A stretch of DNA of 48,080 bases from Legionella qingyii (GCF_003184185.1 NZ_QHJG01000037.1:1-48080); one strand, 5' to 3'. Numbered from the stretch's first letter, positions 1 to 6,996 are shown. The notes: a model not told the origin generated them from the letters alone. Numbers and translations: made by a program.

Positions 1-146
1 GAACCACTTCCTAATGAATCCTTGACATCACCTTCCAATGCTTTGGATAACAGATCGTTAGCCCATAGACTTGATGAAAAAAGAAAAACACATAAAGAAC
101 TGATTCCTCCTTTAACAGTCTTCATGAGTGTATTTTGTTTGTGCAT
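1..146 (-). CDS. Pilin-like secreted or membrane protein, start of transfer operon (partial)
   Basis: Only the first 48 codons are present; the gene continues past the left edge. The N-terminus (MHKQNTLMKTVKGG, then a hydrophobic stretch ending SSSLWA) is a good signal peptide with cleavage likely after WA. The mature start NDLLSKALEGDVKDSLGSGS recalls the DLL-x-G-x-x-x-V pattern of F/SXT-type TraA pilins, so this may be the conjugative pilin of an F-like type IV secretion system. The start at 146 is chosen because AAGGAGAG lies just upstream; the next in-frame ATG at 125 has no such site. It lies 17 bases after csrT on the same strand. Pilin identity is an inference from about 25 mature residues. 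Confidence 0.55.
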   Translation of the reverse strand, partial: MHKQNTLMKTVKGGISSLCVFLFSSSLWANDLLSKALEGDVKDSLGSG

Positions 147-163
147 TTCACTCTCCTTATGGC

Positions 164-358
164 TCATTGATTAACTTTTAAAAACTCCGGAACTTGTAAT
201 ATTTTTCTTAGATAGTCTTCCTCTCGTTCAACCTCCATATTCGCTGGTACTTTGAATCCCAATAAGATCTTATTTCCTTTGGAGCACAAAACCTTAACCT
301 CGATCTCTCCATCATCAACCAACACTTTTTCTCCAATTTTTCTGCTTAATACCACCAT
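164..358 (-). CDS. csrT: CsrA-family RNA-binding regulator of the ICE
   Basis: This is a 64-residue CsrA paralogue. It keeps the N-terminal LSRKIGE strand, the KGNKILLGF core and the VEREE motif, whose arginine contacts the RNA GGA loop in CsrA. Such ICE-borne paralogues are called csrT or lvrC in Legionella and are reported to influence ICE transfer and host differentiation. They differ from chromosomal csrA in the extended C-terminus (here DYLRKILQVPEFLKVNQ). An AAGGAAG ribosome-binding site precedes the ATG. The gene lies 12 bases after lvrB and just before the pilin-like gene, so it probably shares one transcript with both. Confidence 0.9.
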   Translation of the reverse strand: MVVLSRKIGEKVLVDDGEIEVKVLCSKGNKILLGFKVPANMEVEREEDYLRKILQVPEFLKVNQ

Positions 359-370
359 GATGTTCTTCCT

Positions 371-826
371 TTATTTTCTGGTTAAAATTTCTTTACACTT
401 GTTTAAATGAGTGACAACAACCTCTTGCTTTGCAGGCACATGATTCTTCTTAACCACATAAAACTGAGTACGCTTTTTAATCTCACGACAGCACGCAATC
501 ATTTGTGGTAAAGAAGGCGGCAACTCATAAAAATCCCGACATTGAATAATGGCTTTATTAATCGTGTTTTCGCTAAACCCATTCAAACCGTCCTGCCATT
601 CTTTTTTGGCATACTCCAAAAATCCTTCACTCTTAAACTGGCTTCGCCAAATGTGGCCATAAAAAGCTGCAAACTTTGAAAACAAGGTTTCAATCAGTTT
701 GCTTCTGGGATTAACCTCTCGGGAAATGGACGATGTTGGTTCTTTCGGGTTCATGGTCTTCTTCACTGGGGTTCCAAAATGGGTCTCTTGTGGATTGATG
801 TTGATGAGGCTTCCAATGTGTTTCAT
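371..826 (-). CDS. lvrB: LvrB-like ICE protein
   Basis: This is a 151-residue protein placed between lvrA and csrT, as in Legionella lvrABC blocks. The segment from about residue 48 to 117 (LFSKFAAFYGHIW, then KKEWQDGL, then ELPPSLPQMIACC) resembles the small fold of phage replication protein P-like proteins; that resemblance is by eye. The function of LvrB is unknown. The ATG at 826 is preceded by AGGAGAG at good spacing, so this start is preferred although it makes the gene overlap the end of lvrA by 116 bases. An internal ATG at 754 would shorten the overlap but lacks comparable support. Confidence 0.75.
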   Translation of the reverse strand: MKHIGSLININPQETHFGTPVKKTMNPKEPTSSISREVNPRSKLIETLFSKFAAFYGHIWRSQFKSEGFLEYAKKEWQDGLNGFSENTINKAIIQCRDFYELPPSLPQMIACCREIKKRTQFYVVKKNHVPAKQEVVVTHLNKCKEILTRK

Positions 827-1565
827 GATGACTCTCCTGCTTCATTTCAGTGATTTCGTCTTCCCAACAGCGATGCGCCAACCAATTGGCAGGATATTTC
901 CAATGCGCAACCCATGTGCCATTAAGTTTCATGGTTTCAACATGATGGATTTGGTTTTGTAAGGCACTCATGAGTTGCTGAAATACCAAGGCACTTGGGT
1001 TAAGTTGTTCAAATGCTGCTTGTGCTTTGGCTTTAGATTTTTTCTCTGGATAAAGCGACCAAAATTTTTCGAATTGCGATAATAAAACAAAATAATTATC
1101 TTCTTTTAGAGGTATGGCGGCTTTTGATGACTCTGCTATGTCGCCTTTTTGTGAATCAACATGAGATAACCCAGTCTCTACAAGACTTACATCGTGCGGG
1201 TTTATGGTGGCTTTCTGTGGCGGGTTTATGGCGGCTTTTTTTTGGACAGAATAATGCATTGTTGCTAATTCACATTTTAAAATTAACTGCATTCCTTCTG
1301 ACTGAATAGTAATTACACCCGCACGGACTAAACCATATAGCGCTCGTCGAACCTGATCTCTTGAAAAATTCTGACTTTTAATCCCTTGATGAGGCTCAAC
1401 ATATAATTGTTCTGATATTGATTGGTGACTAATCCGTCGTTTAATTCCGACTAATCCAGTTTTACCATCCATATAAGGTCTAATTCCCATTAGATAAGCC
1501 AGGCGCTGGATATGTGGCAAGCCACTTAACGCATCTAATTCCTGATGATTAATTTTAAAATCCAT
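711..1565 (-). CDS. lvrA: LvrA-like ICE replication/regulatory protein
   Basis: This 284-residue protein is the first gene of the minus-strand ICE block. The N-terminal half looks like a DNA-binding domain (FSRDQVRRALYGLVRAGVI is winged-helix-like). The second half holds a segment typical of phage replication proteins, FEKFWSLYPEKKSKAKAQAAF followed by PANWLAHRCWEDEI. An AT-to-AC-rich, low-complexity linker joins the two. Legionella LvrA is a named but poorly understood part of the ICE regulatory module. The gene is transcribed away from lvrR across a 188-base intergenic region. A run of GGAGG-like sequences lies 14-22 bases before the ATG, which is rather far. Confidence 0.75.
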   Translation of the reverse strand: MDFKINHQELDALSGLPHIQRLAYLMGIRPYMDGKTGLVGIKRRISHQSISEQLYVEPHQGIKSQNFSRDQVRRALYGLVRAGVITIQSEGMQLILKCELATMHYSVQKKAAINPPQKATINPHDVSLVETGLSHVDSQKGDIAESSKAAIPLKEDNYFVLLSQFEKFWSLYPEKKSKAKAQAAFEQLNPSALVFQQLMSALQNQIHHVETMKLNGTWVAHWKYPANWLAHRCWEDEITEMKQESHHETHWKPHQHQSTRDPFWNPSEEDHEPERTNIVHFPRG

Positions 1566-1642
1566 TTACTCACTTCGCTCCTTCCTCCTATCGTCATAAA
1601 GTTCTTATTGTGTTATCTTTTAAACGATGGATTACATATAAA

Positions 1643-1723
1643 TACTCTAATCGAGCAATTTAACTCATAAAGAGTATAATTTAGCACGTATTGAGCTTGT
1701 GTCAATATCTGCTAACTCTTTAT
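1643..1723. promoter_or_regulatory. Candidate LvrR operator and promoter region
   Basis: Three related sites lie in the lvrA/lvrR intergenic region: TACTCTAAT (1643-1651), ATAAAGAGT (1667-1675) and ACTCTTTAT (1715-1723). The last two are exact reverse complements. Their centres are 24 and 48 bases apart. A TATAAT at 1675-1680 abuts the middle site and could be the -10 box of lvrR. The arrangement suits autoregulation by the C2-like repressor next door. Assignment to LvrR is an inference. Confidence 0.45.
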
Positions 1724-1753
1724 TTCTCAGAAATTGGAAGGCTCAGTAACGAT

Positions 1754-2434
1754 ATGAACGTCAAAGAAAAAATTGGACTACGGATAAAACACGAACGCAC
1801 AACAAAAGGGTTAACAAGGAAAGCATTGGCTGAATTGACCGAGAATTTAAATATTTCTCGAATCAACAATTATGAGCGTGGAGAAAGAACTCCTGGTCCA
1901 GATGAAATTACTCAGTTAGCAAAAGCTTTAGAGGTATCCCCAGCTTTTTTGATGGGATTATCCGATGACCGAGATGGTGAGTTTAGCAGGAACTCTGGAA
2001 TTGGCACTTTAATACCGTTACTAGACTACAGCCAAGCTTGTGAACCAAACATTAATATCCACAAAATAAAAAACGAACTGACTCATAATAAAATAAATTT
2101 TGTCCCTATTAGCACTGATATTGCAAAAAAAATTAGTGGAGATGCTTTCGCACTAGAAATTAAAGATAACAGCATGGAACCAGAATTTAGAATAAATGAT
2201 ATTTTAATTTTTGACCCGAACGCACAACTTAACCCAGGAGATATTGTTGCGGTCCAAATTGGAAATGAAATGGAAGTGATTATTCGCAAATATAAACAAC
2301 TATCTACATCCACTACACAACCAAAATATGAGTTAGTAACATTGAATGAAGATTGGGCAAATATTCATATTGATGAAAATAGTAAAGGTAAAATCGTAGC
2401 TTGTGCCATTCAATTAACTAGAAAAATTAAATAG
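1754..2434 (+). CDS. lvrR: XRE-family S24-type (C2-like) repressor of the ICE
   Basis: The protein has 226 residues from the ATG at 1754. An N-terminal helix-turn-helix (roughly residues 5-65, with SRINNYERGERTPG) is followed by a LexA/C2-type S24 self-cleavage domain. That domain shows the serine of DNSMEPEF and the lysine of VIIRKYK, the expected Ser/Lys dyad. Such repressors are inactivated during the SOS response, which would release ICE genes on DNA damage. The longer reading frame from TTG at 1691 is less likely because the family's conserved part begins at MNVKEKIGLRIKHER. Its position divergent from lvrA matches the Legionella lvrR-lvrABC organisation. SOS control is inferred from family behaviour. 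Confidence 0.85.
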   Translation: MNVKEKIGLRIKHERTTKGLTRKALAELTENLNISRINNYERGERTPGPDEITQLAKALEVSPAFLMGLSDDRDGEFSRNSGIGTLIPLLDYSQACEPNINIHKIKNELTHNKINFVPISTDIAKKISGDAFALEIKDNSMEPEFRINDILIFDPNAQLNPGDIVAVQIGNEMEVIIRKYKQLSTSTTQPKYELVTLNEDWANIHIDENSKGKIVACAIQLTRKIK

Positions 2435-2590
2435 CCACTTTTAAAATAAAATATATATAGTGTATTTTTAGTTTAGAATATTTTATTTAAAGCTAATGCT
2501 AATGACTATTTAGAAATATTTTTTAAATGTACAATCTATAAAAATAGAATAAATGCTTTTATTGTTTATTAACGCTAACTTGGCCAACTA

Positions 2591-3343
2591 ATGAAAAAAA
2601 GAAAATATAATAAACCTCAACTTCAAGAAGCAATTTTTGAGGCCAAGTTTGATTTTGAAAATTTTGATACAGCCATGCCCGGTCAAATTTTTGAATTTAT
2701 AAAAAATGACTATCCTTTAAAGCAAGATATAAAACATTTCTCCTTACCATATTTATTAGAAAATCCTGCCAATGCTCAACCTCCATTTATACAAGCCCCT
2801 TTGATTCGGGCTTCTAAAAATGATGGTTCTGGAATTCTACAATTTGGCCCAGGAATAGCGATCGCAAATAATTTAAAATATGAAGGATGGGATTCTTTCG
2901 TACCTACGATAAATAAAATTCTATCAGCATATATAGATGTAGCGAAACCCATATATGTTAGTCGTATTGGAACTCGATATATTAATAATATTCATATTGC
3001 TGAAGAAAATTTAAATGTTTCTGATTATTTTAATTTAGATATCCAAATCCCCAATCACTTAAAAAACTTTAAAGCATTAGAATTAACTTTTTTGAATGAA
3101 GTATCAAATATAAATAACATTAAATTTATTGTACAAACAAGATTCTTGACTGACTCTCTAAGACCAGGAGAGGTGGGGGGAAGGTTTATTTTAGATTTAG
3201 ATTGTTATATTTCAAATCAATTTGAAAGTGAGATTATACAAATTATATCTTTAGCTAAAGAATCTCACGATATATTGGAAGAGTTTTTTGAGAGTATAAT
3301 TACTAATAAGACTCGGTCACTTTTGGAAGTTATAAATGAGTAG
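2591..3343 (+). CDS. TIGR04255-like protein of unknown function
   Basis: This 250-residue soluble protein has features of the sporadically distributed TIGR04255 family: an N-terminal KYNKPQLQEAIFEAKFDF segment and a central VSRIGTRYINNI segment. The family has no established biochemical role and is scattered among mobile regions. The gene is the first of three tightly packed cargo genes and overlaps the next by 8 bases. The whole cassette is visibly richer in A and T than the chromosome beyond the attachment site, which suggests separate acquisition. There is no clear ribosome-binding site before the ATG. Family assignment is from memory of its pattern and should be taken as moderate. Confidence 0.6.
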   Translation: MKKRKYNKPQLQEAIFEAKFDFENFDTAMPGQIFEFIKNDYPLKQDIKHFSLPYLLENPANAQPPFIQAPLIRASKNDGSGILQFGPGIAIANNLKYEGWDSFVPTINKILSAYIDVAKPIYVSRIGTRYINNIHIAEENLNVSDYFNLDIQIPNHLKNFKALELTFLNEVSNINNIKFIVQTRFLTDSLRPGEVGGRFILDLDCYISNQFESEIIQIISLAKESHDILEEFFESIITNKTRSLLEVINE

Positions 3344-3791
3344 CTCTTCAGTAACCTTAAAATCTCCGTGGAGACTAAACTCCTCTAGTAAGTTAACTAG
3401 AATCAATCCTATTTATGAAGATTATAGTGCTGAAGCAATTAGCAAAGAAATTTTACAAAGAAAAATAGAAACTTTAATTGCTACAATAACATTAGAAGAG
3501 AATAAAGCATCGAAGATAGAACGTTTATTTTCATTAAAGACCCCTCTTATACAAGAAAGATCTAAAATTTTACAAAATCCAATCAAATTATTTTTACCCA
3601 GTTATAAGAAAAAATTAAAAGAACTTGATGCTGAACTTGATAGAATAGAATTGGAAATCTATAAGCTTGAAACTTTAGATAAAAATAATGGATTGGATCT
3701 TAATGAAACTTTACTTCAATTTGAGAAAAGATTAGAAGAGAGAACTAAGATATTTTCAGAAAATATAATACATAATGCCAACAAATTATAA
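3336..3791 (+). CDS. Coiled-coil protein of cargo cassette
   Basis: I do not recognise this 151-residue protein. The first 35 residues are serine-rich and probably disordered. Two helical stretches (about residues 35-75 and 85-140) have heptad-like charged and leucine patterns, as in KKKLKELDAELDRIELEIYK, so a coiled coil is likely. There is no signal peptide or membrane segment. The start ATG overlaps the stop of the upstream gene (ATGAGTAG) and the stop lies 5 bases before the nuclease gene, so the three are probably translated together. A role as linker or sensor partner of the other two is a guess. Confidence 0.6.
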   Translation: MSSSSVTLKSPWRLNSSSKLTRINPIYEDYSAEAISKEILQRKIETLIATITLEENKASKIERLFSLKTPLIQERSKILQNPIKLFLPSYKKKLKELDAELDRIELEIYKLETLDKNNGLDLNETLLQFEKRLEERTKIFSENIIHNANKL

Positions 3792-3796
3792 TTACA

Positions 3797-4372
3797 ATGG
3801 CTAATTACAAGACATATAAACCAGAGCTTAGAAAAAATTTTAATTATTCTTGTGGATATTGCCAAACAAGAGAGCCTGAGATAGGTGGTTCAAAAAATTC
3901 TTTTCAAATAGATCATTATAAACCTAAAAGTAAATTTCCAGACTTAATAAATAATTATGAAAATCTTATTTATGCTTGTAGAGCTTGTAATGGATATAAA
4001 AGCGATTATTGGCCAAGTTCAATTTGGGATAATTTATTAAAAAAAATAATTTTAAACCCCAGAGTAGAAGATTTTGAGAAGCATATAGATAAAAGTAATT
4101 TCGCTTGGTACGGAATAACATTTCGTGGAAAATGGAATATCTCCACATTGCGATTAGCCTCTGAAACTCAAATCTCAATAAGGAAAGATAGGGCTAGAAT
4201 TGAAAAGTTAATTAGTAAATTTGAAAAACAAACCCTGATCTTTCAGACAAAAATTCATGTTGAACAAAACAATGGAGACTTAGGAAAAGTAAAAGAGCTT
4301 AAAACAGAATTAAAAGAGCACATGAAAGACATTGAGATGTTAAGAGGAAAAATTCAAGGCCCCAAAGATTAA
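3797..4372 (+). CDS. HNH endonuclease of cargo cassette
   Basis: This 191-residue protein has a clear HNH nuclease fold in its first 70 residues. C19-x2-C22 and C61-x2-C64 form the structural zinc site, D39-H40 sit on the central strand (IDHYKPK), and N56 (YENL) and N65 (CNGYK) complete the catalytic motif. The rest is helical and charged, ending in a likely coiled coil. Similar small HNH proteins occur in restriction and anti-phage modules. It lies 5 bases after the coiled-coil gene and is the last gene before the tRNA-Arg attachment fragment. DNA cleavage is expected from the motif; a defence role is inferred from context. Confidence 0.8.
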   Translation: MANYKTYKPELRKNFNYSCGYCQTREPEIGGSKNSFQIDHYKPKSKFPDLINNYENLIYACRACNGYKSDYWPSSIWDNLLKKIILNPRVEDFEKHIDKSNFAWYGITFRGKWNISTLRLASETQISIRKDRARIEKLISKFEKQTLIFQTKIHVEQNNGDLGKVKELKTELKEHMKDIEMLRGKIQGPKD

Positions 4373-4431
4373 ATGCTAAAATAACCTTGTAGCAGATTTG
4401 TAACAAAGTGTAATATAACCCCTGTTGTTTC

Positions 4432-4448
4432 AGGCAGTTCTAGGCAGT
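4432..4448 (+). repeat. AGGCAGT tandem motif, copy 1
   Basis: AGGCAGTTCTAGGCAGT is two AGGCAGT heptamers spaced by three bases. It lies inside the ICE end, about 60 bases before the tRNA-Arg fragment. A copy differing at one base lies at 5491-5507. Short paired repeats near an attachment site could be arm-type integrase sites; this is an inference. Confidence 0.4.
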
Positions 4449-4507
4449 AATAGCTAAATTCGTTACATCGCAAGTTACTGATTTTATTATGATTTATATT
4501 TGATTAA

Positions 4508-4557
4508 CTTGGCTTCGAACCAAGGTGTCGGGGGTTCGAGTCCCTCCGAGCGCGCCA
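4508..4557 (+). other. Attachment site: 3' half of tRNA-Arg(UCG)
   Basis: The 50 bases reproduce the anticodon arm (CTTGG stem, loop CTTCGAA with anticodon TCG), the variable loop, the T arm (GGGGG-TTCGAGT-CCCTC), the 3' acceptor strand CGAGCGC, the discriminator G and CCA. No D arm or 5' acceptor strand precedes it, so it is not a functional tRNA. This is the usual footprint left when an island integrates into the 3' end of a tRNA gene. It marks the boundary between the ICE and the flanking sequence. Confidence 0.85.
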
Positions 4558-4648
4558 TTTAACTGCTTTGCGGTGCGATGCTTTTTCATTAGTAACCGAT
4601 GAAGGCGCTGTTTCATCTTTCGATGGAAACCTTCGGTCGCTAGAACCC

Positions 4649-5350
4649 CTACTTCCCAGGTTTAAGCGTATTCTGACGCTCTTCTTCTTCTTTAGCCAGC
4701 TCATTTGCCTCTTTTCGTGTTTGGGCTAAATTAGCTCCATCCTTGCGCCCAAGAAAAGAACCAATATAGCTTGATACTTCCGGTGGCAATTTTTGGGAAA
4801 GTTCTCCGCCAGCTAAAGCACCTACGGTTGCTCCTCTTGTAAATGCTTTAGCGGAGGAGACAGTTTGTACTACTTGAAGGCGCTGCGATTCGAAGTTGTC
4901 TTCTTTGAATACGTTTTGGTTTTTAAATGCTTCCTTTATTAATTCGAAATCATGTTTGTCTTTAATCAACCGGTCGAACGCCTCGATATTGGATAGCACC
5001 CGACTCATCCTTATCAGATCTGGCTTATATGGTGCATATTGCTTAGCGGTTTCTCTAAACTCCTTGTTGTCTTTAATCAACCGGTCGAACGCCTCGGGAT
5101 CGGATAGCACCCGGCTCATCGTTATCAGCGCTTCCTTATGTGACGGCAAATAACGCGTGATCATCATGAAGTCCTTGTGGTCTTTGATCAACCGGTTGAA
5201 CACATCAGGCTCGGATAAGAATTCCACCAATGATGCTTCATAATCTTGGAAAGAACCCACAGCCGATGTGAAATCATCTACGTTTTCAATTAGCTGCTTT
5301 AAATCGTTATAGTTATGCTCTTTTAATGCTTGCTGTATTTTTATATTCAT
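4649..5350 (-). CDS. Tandem-repeat protein, possible Dot/Icm effector
   Basis: I do not recognise a named family for this 233-residue protein. Residues of about 47-135 hold three helical repeats of exactly 37 residues, each centred on F-x-RLIKD (53-57, 90-94, 127-131) and followed by LSDPEAF-like text. A short glycine-alanine segment (TRGATVGALAGGE) follows. The C-terminus, ELAKEEEERQNTLKPGK, has an acidic E-block like those in Dot/Icm translocation signals. The ATG has AGGAG seven bases upstream, and TATAAT-like sequence lies further up. It stands alone just outside the ICE end. Effector status is an inference from the C-terminus, repeats and setting. Confidence 0.65.
   Translation of the reverse strand: MNIKIQQALKEHNYNDLKQLIENVDDFTSAVGSFQDYEASLVEFLSEPDVFNRLIKDHKDFMMITRYLPSHKEALITMSRVLSDPEAFDRLIKDNKEFRETAKQYAPYKPDLIRMSRVLSNIEAFDRLIKDKHDFELIKEAFKNQNVFKEDNFESQRLQVVQTVSSAKAFTRGATVGALAGGELSQKLPPEVSSYIGSFLGRKDGANLAQTRKEANELAKEEEERQNTLKPGK
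4961..5205 (-). repeat. Three 111-base in-gene repeats
   Basis: The string ATCAACCGGT with flanking sequence recurs with repeat starts at 4961, 5072 and 5183, exactly 111 bases (37 codons) apart. The first two copies match over about 25 bases; the third has diverged. They encode the RLIKD repeats. The near-identity of two copies suggests a recent duplication or recombination. Confidence 0.85.
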
Positions 5351-5490
5351 AACTTACTCCTTTTTTTGATTCATTATCTATCATTATAGCTTATAATTAA
5401 AAACCTCATTTTGGGCATATTTAATACATAATGATTAATTTTCTTCTGAGGCCAAAACGTGTCTCAACTGTGGCGGTACTACGCTGTAAT

Positions 5491-5507
5491 AGGCAGTTTT
5501 AGGCAGT
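5491..5507 (+). repeat. AGGCAGT tandem motif, copy 2
   Basis: AGGCAGTTTTAGGCAGT matches copy 1 (4432-4448) at 16 of 17 bases, in the same orientation, 1059 bases further on and outside the presumed ICE end. The rest of 5351-5541 shows no gene. Confidence 0.4.
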
Positions 5508-5541
5508 TCCTGGTGAATTTGACGCCTTACAACGCATTGAT

Positions 5542-5715
5542 TTATAACGAATTTAAAACTAGAGCATCAACACGCACTCCGTAATTTTCAAAATTTCTAA
5601 AACCATAAGCTCTTCGCTGAATGAGTTTGATTTTACGATGGAAGCCTTCTGTGATTTCATTTGATTTACTAAACCGCCACACTCTGGCGACGTCATCTTT
5701 ACAATGTGACTGATT
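5542..5715 (-). pseudogene. ISL3-family transposase remnant (C-terminus)
   Basis: Read on the minus strand, this open stretch encodes about 57 residues ending at a TAA at 5542. It contains WRFSKSNEITEGFHRKIK and RRAYGFRNFENYGVRV, the highly conserved C-terminal signature of ISL3-family transposases. There is no start, no catalytic core and a stop codon directly upstream in frame, so it is a decayed fragment. It lies 42 bases before the start of the FAD oxidoreductase gene, so the insertion may have altered that operon's promoter. Confidence 0.8.
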
Positions 5716-5757
5716 TTAAATAAATTAACAACCAAACTTATAATTAAAGGATTATTT

Positions 5758-6996
5758 TTGAAGAAAAGGATTGCAGTGATTGGCTCGGGGATATCTGGTT
5801 TAACAAGCTCCTATATTTTAAGCAAAAACTATGATGTTTCATTATTTGAAGCGAACAATTATCTTGGTGGTCATACAAATACCCTATCTGTGGAAACTGA
5901 AGAAGCAGTATACTCGATCGATACCGGATTCATCGTTTTTAACAAAAGAACATACCCTAACTTTTGTAAATTGCTCGAAGAGTTAAATGTTCCAATTCAA
6001 CCTAGTGAAATGAGTTTTAGTTATCGCTCTGATCGACGGGGACTTGAGTATAATGGTCATAATTTAAATACACTTTTTTCAGATCGCCGCAACCTAATTA
6101 AATTAAACTTTTATCGCCTCATCAAAGACATTATTTTATTTAATTCCGACGCAAAAAAATTCTTAGCTCAAACTAATAATCTCGAAATAACCATCAATGA
6201 CTTCATCACCGAAAACAAGTACTCGGAGCAATTTAGAGAATCTTATCTGATTCCAATGATGGCTGCTATTTGGTCTAAAAATAAAGAAGATGCACTAAAT
6301 TGTTCGGCTTCTTTTATACTAAAATTTTACAATAACCATGGGCTTCTTGATTTATTCAACCGACCTATGTGGTATGTTATTAAGAAGGGCTCGAAAAACT
6401 ATATCGCCCCCATGCTTGAGAGGCTTAAAGAGCAAATTTACTTAAACTCTAAAGTAGATTTGATAAAACGAGAAAATAATAAGATTACGATAGTAACCAA
6501 CTCTCAAGAGCACCTGTTTGATGCCGTTGTATGCGCTACTCATAGCGATCAAGCCCTAGCCATGCTTGAGAAACCTACTCATGAAGAAACCCGCATTTTG
6601 TCAGCAATCAAATATAATGAAAATGAGGTAGTACTTCATCAAGACAGAAGCATAATGCCAAAAAATAAAAGGGCTTGGGCAAGTTGGAATTACCTTGATA
6701 ACCAAAGCACTGCACCTACACTGACCTACTACATGAATCGATTGCAGTCAATTAATTCCAACCATGATTTTTTTGTATCGGTCAATCTTGCCAATGAAAT
6801 TGCTGAAAATCAGATAATCCAATCATTTAAATACGCACATCCCTGTTTGAATGTGTCTTCCTTGAAAGCACAACAACAAATTGATTTGATTAATGGAATG
6901 AATAATACGTACTATGTAGGAAGTTATTGGGGTTATGGCTTTCATGAAGATGGAGTCAATAGTGCGATAAATACGTGTAAGCTACTAGGAACCTAG
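5758..6996 (+). CDS. FAD-dependent amine-oxidase-like oxidoreductase
   Basis: The 412-residue protein has an N-terminal dinucleotide-binding motif (G9-x-G11-x2-G14 in VIGSGISGLTSS), an ELFEAN-like strand end followed by LGGHTNT, and a C-terminal FAD segment YVGSYWGYGFHEDGVNSAI. This is the COG2907 type that sits with DUF1365 and a CFA-like methyltransferase in many proteobacteria. In Rhodobacter the homologous gene belongs to the singlet-oxygen (RpoE/ChrR) regulon and to furan fatty acid synthesis. The start is TTG at 5758, supported by AAAGGA upstream and by the family N-terminus. Its stop directly abuts the next gene. It probably desaturates or oxidises a lipid tail; the substrate is inferred. 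Confidence 0.85.
   Translation: MKKRIAVIGSGISGLTSSYILSKNYDVSLFEANNYLGGHTNTLSVETEEAVYSIDTGFIVFNKRTYPNFCKLLEELNVPIQPSEMSFSYRSDRRGLEYNGHNLNTLFSDRRNLIKLNFYRLIKDIILFNSDAKKFLAQTNNLEITINDFITENKYSEQFRESYLIPMMAAIWSKNKEDALNCSASFILKFYNNHGLLDLFNRPMWYVIKKGSKNYIAPMLERLKEQIYLNSKVDLIKRENNKITIVTNSQEHLFDAVVCATHSDQALAMLEKPTHEETRILSAIKYNENEVVLHQDRSIMPKNKRAWASWNYLDNQSTAPTLTYYMNRLQSINSNHDFFVSVNLANEIAENQIIQSFKYAHPCLNVSSLKAQQQIDLINGMNNTYYVGSYWGYGFHEDGVNSAINTCKLLGT

Larger units (their letters stand above)
1..4557. mobile_element. End of an integrative conjugative element (partial)
   Basis: This stretch combines a Legionella-type ICE control block (lvrR, lvrA, lvrB, csrT), the beginning of a transfer operon leaving the window to the left, AT-rich cargo, and a 3' tRNA-Arg duplicate at the boundary. 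Tyrosine-recombinase ICEs usually keep the intact tRNA at the integrase end and leave such a duplicate at the far end. The integrase and the remaining transfer genes are therefore expected to the left, outside the window. The boundary is inferred from the tRNA fragment; the other attachment site is not visible. Confidence 0.75.

Noticed and set aside
699..962. 87-codon plus-strand frame opposite lvrA/lvrB
   Set aside because: Shadow of two well-supported minus-strand genes with good ribosome-binding sites.
4508..4557. Functional tRNA gene
   Set aside because: Only the 3' half is present; the acceptor 5' strand and D arm are missing.
4504..4704. Minus-strand open frame over the tRNA fragment
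   Set aside because: It reads antisense through the tRNA-Arg piece (RRDSNPRHLGSKPS is the usual false translation of a tRNA 3' end).
4961..5205. CRISPR-like regularly spaced repeats
   Set aside because: The 111-base period is an in-frame protein repeat, with coding sequence between units.
5739..5744. TATAAT as promoter of the FAD oxidoreductase operon
   Set aside because: It lies only 14 bases before the TTG start, so the transcript would begin after the ribosome-binding site; no -35 box is visible.
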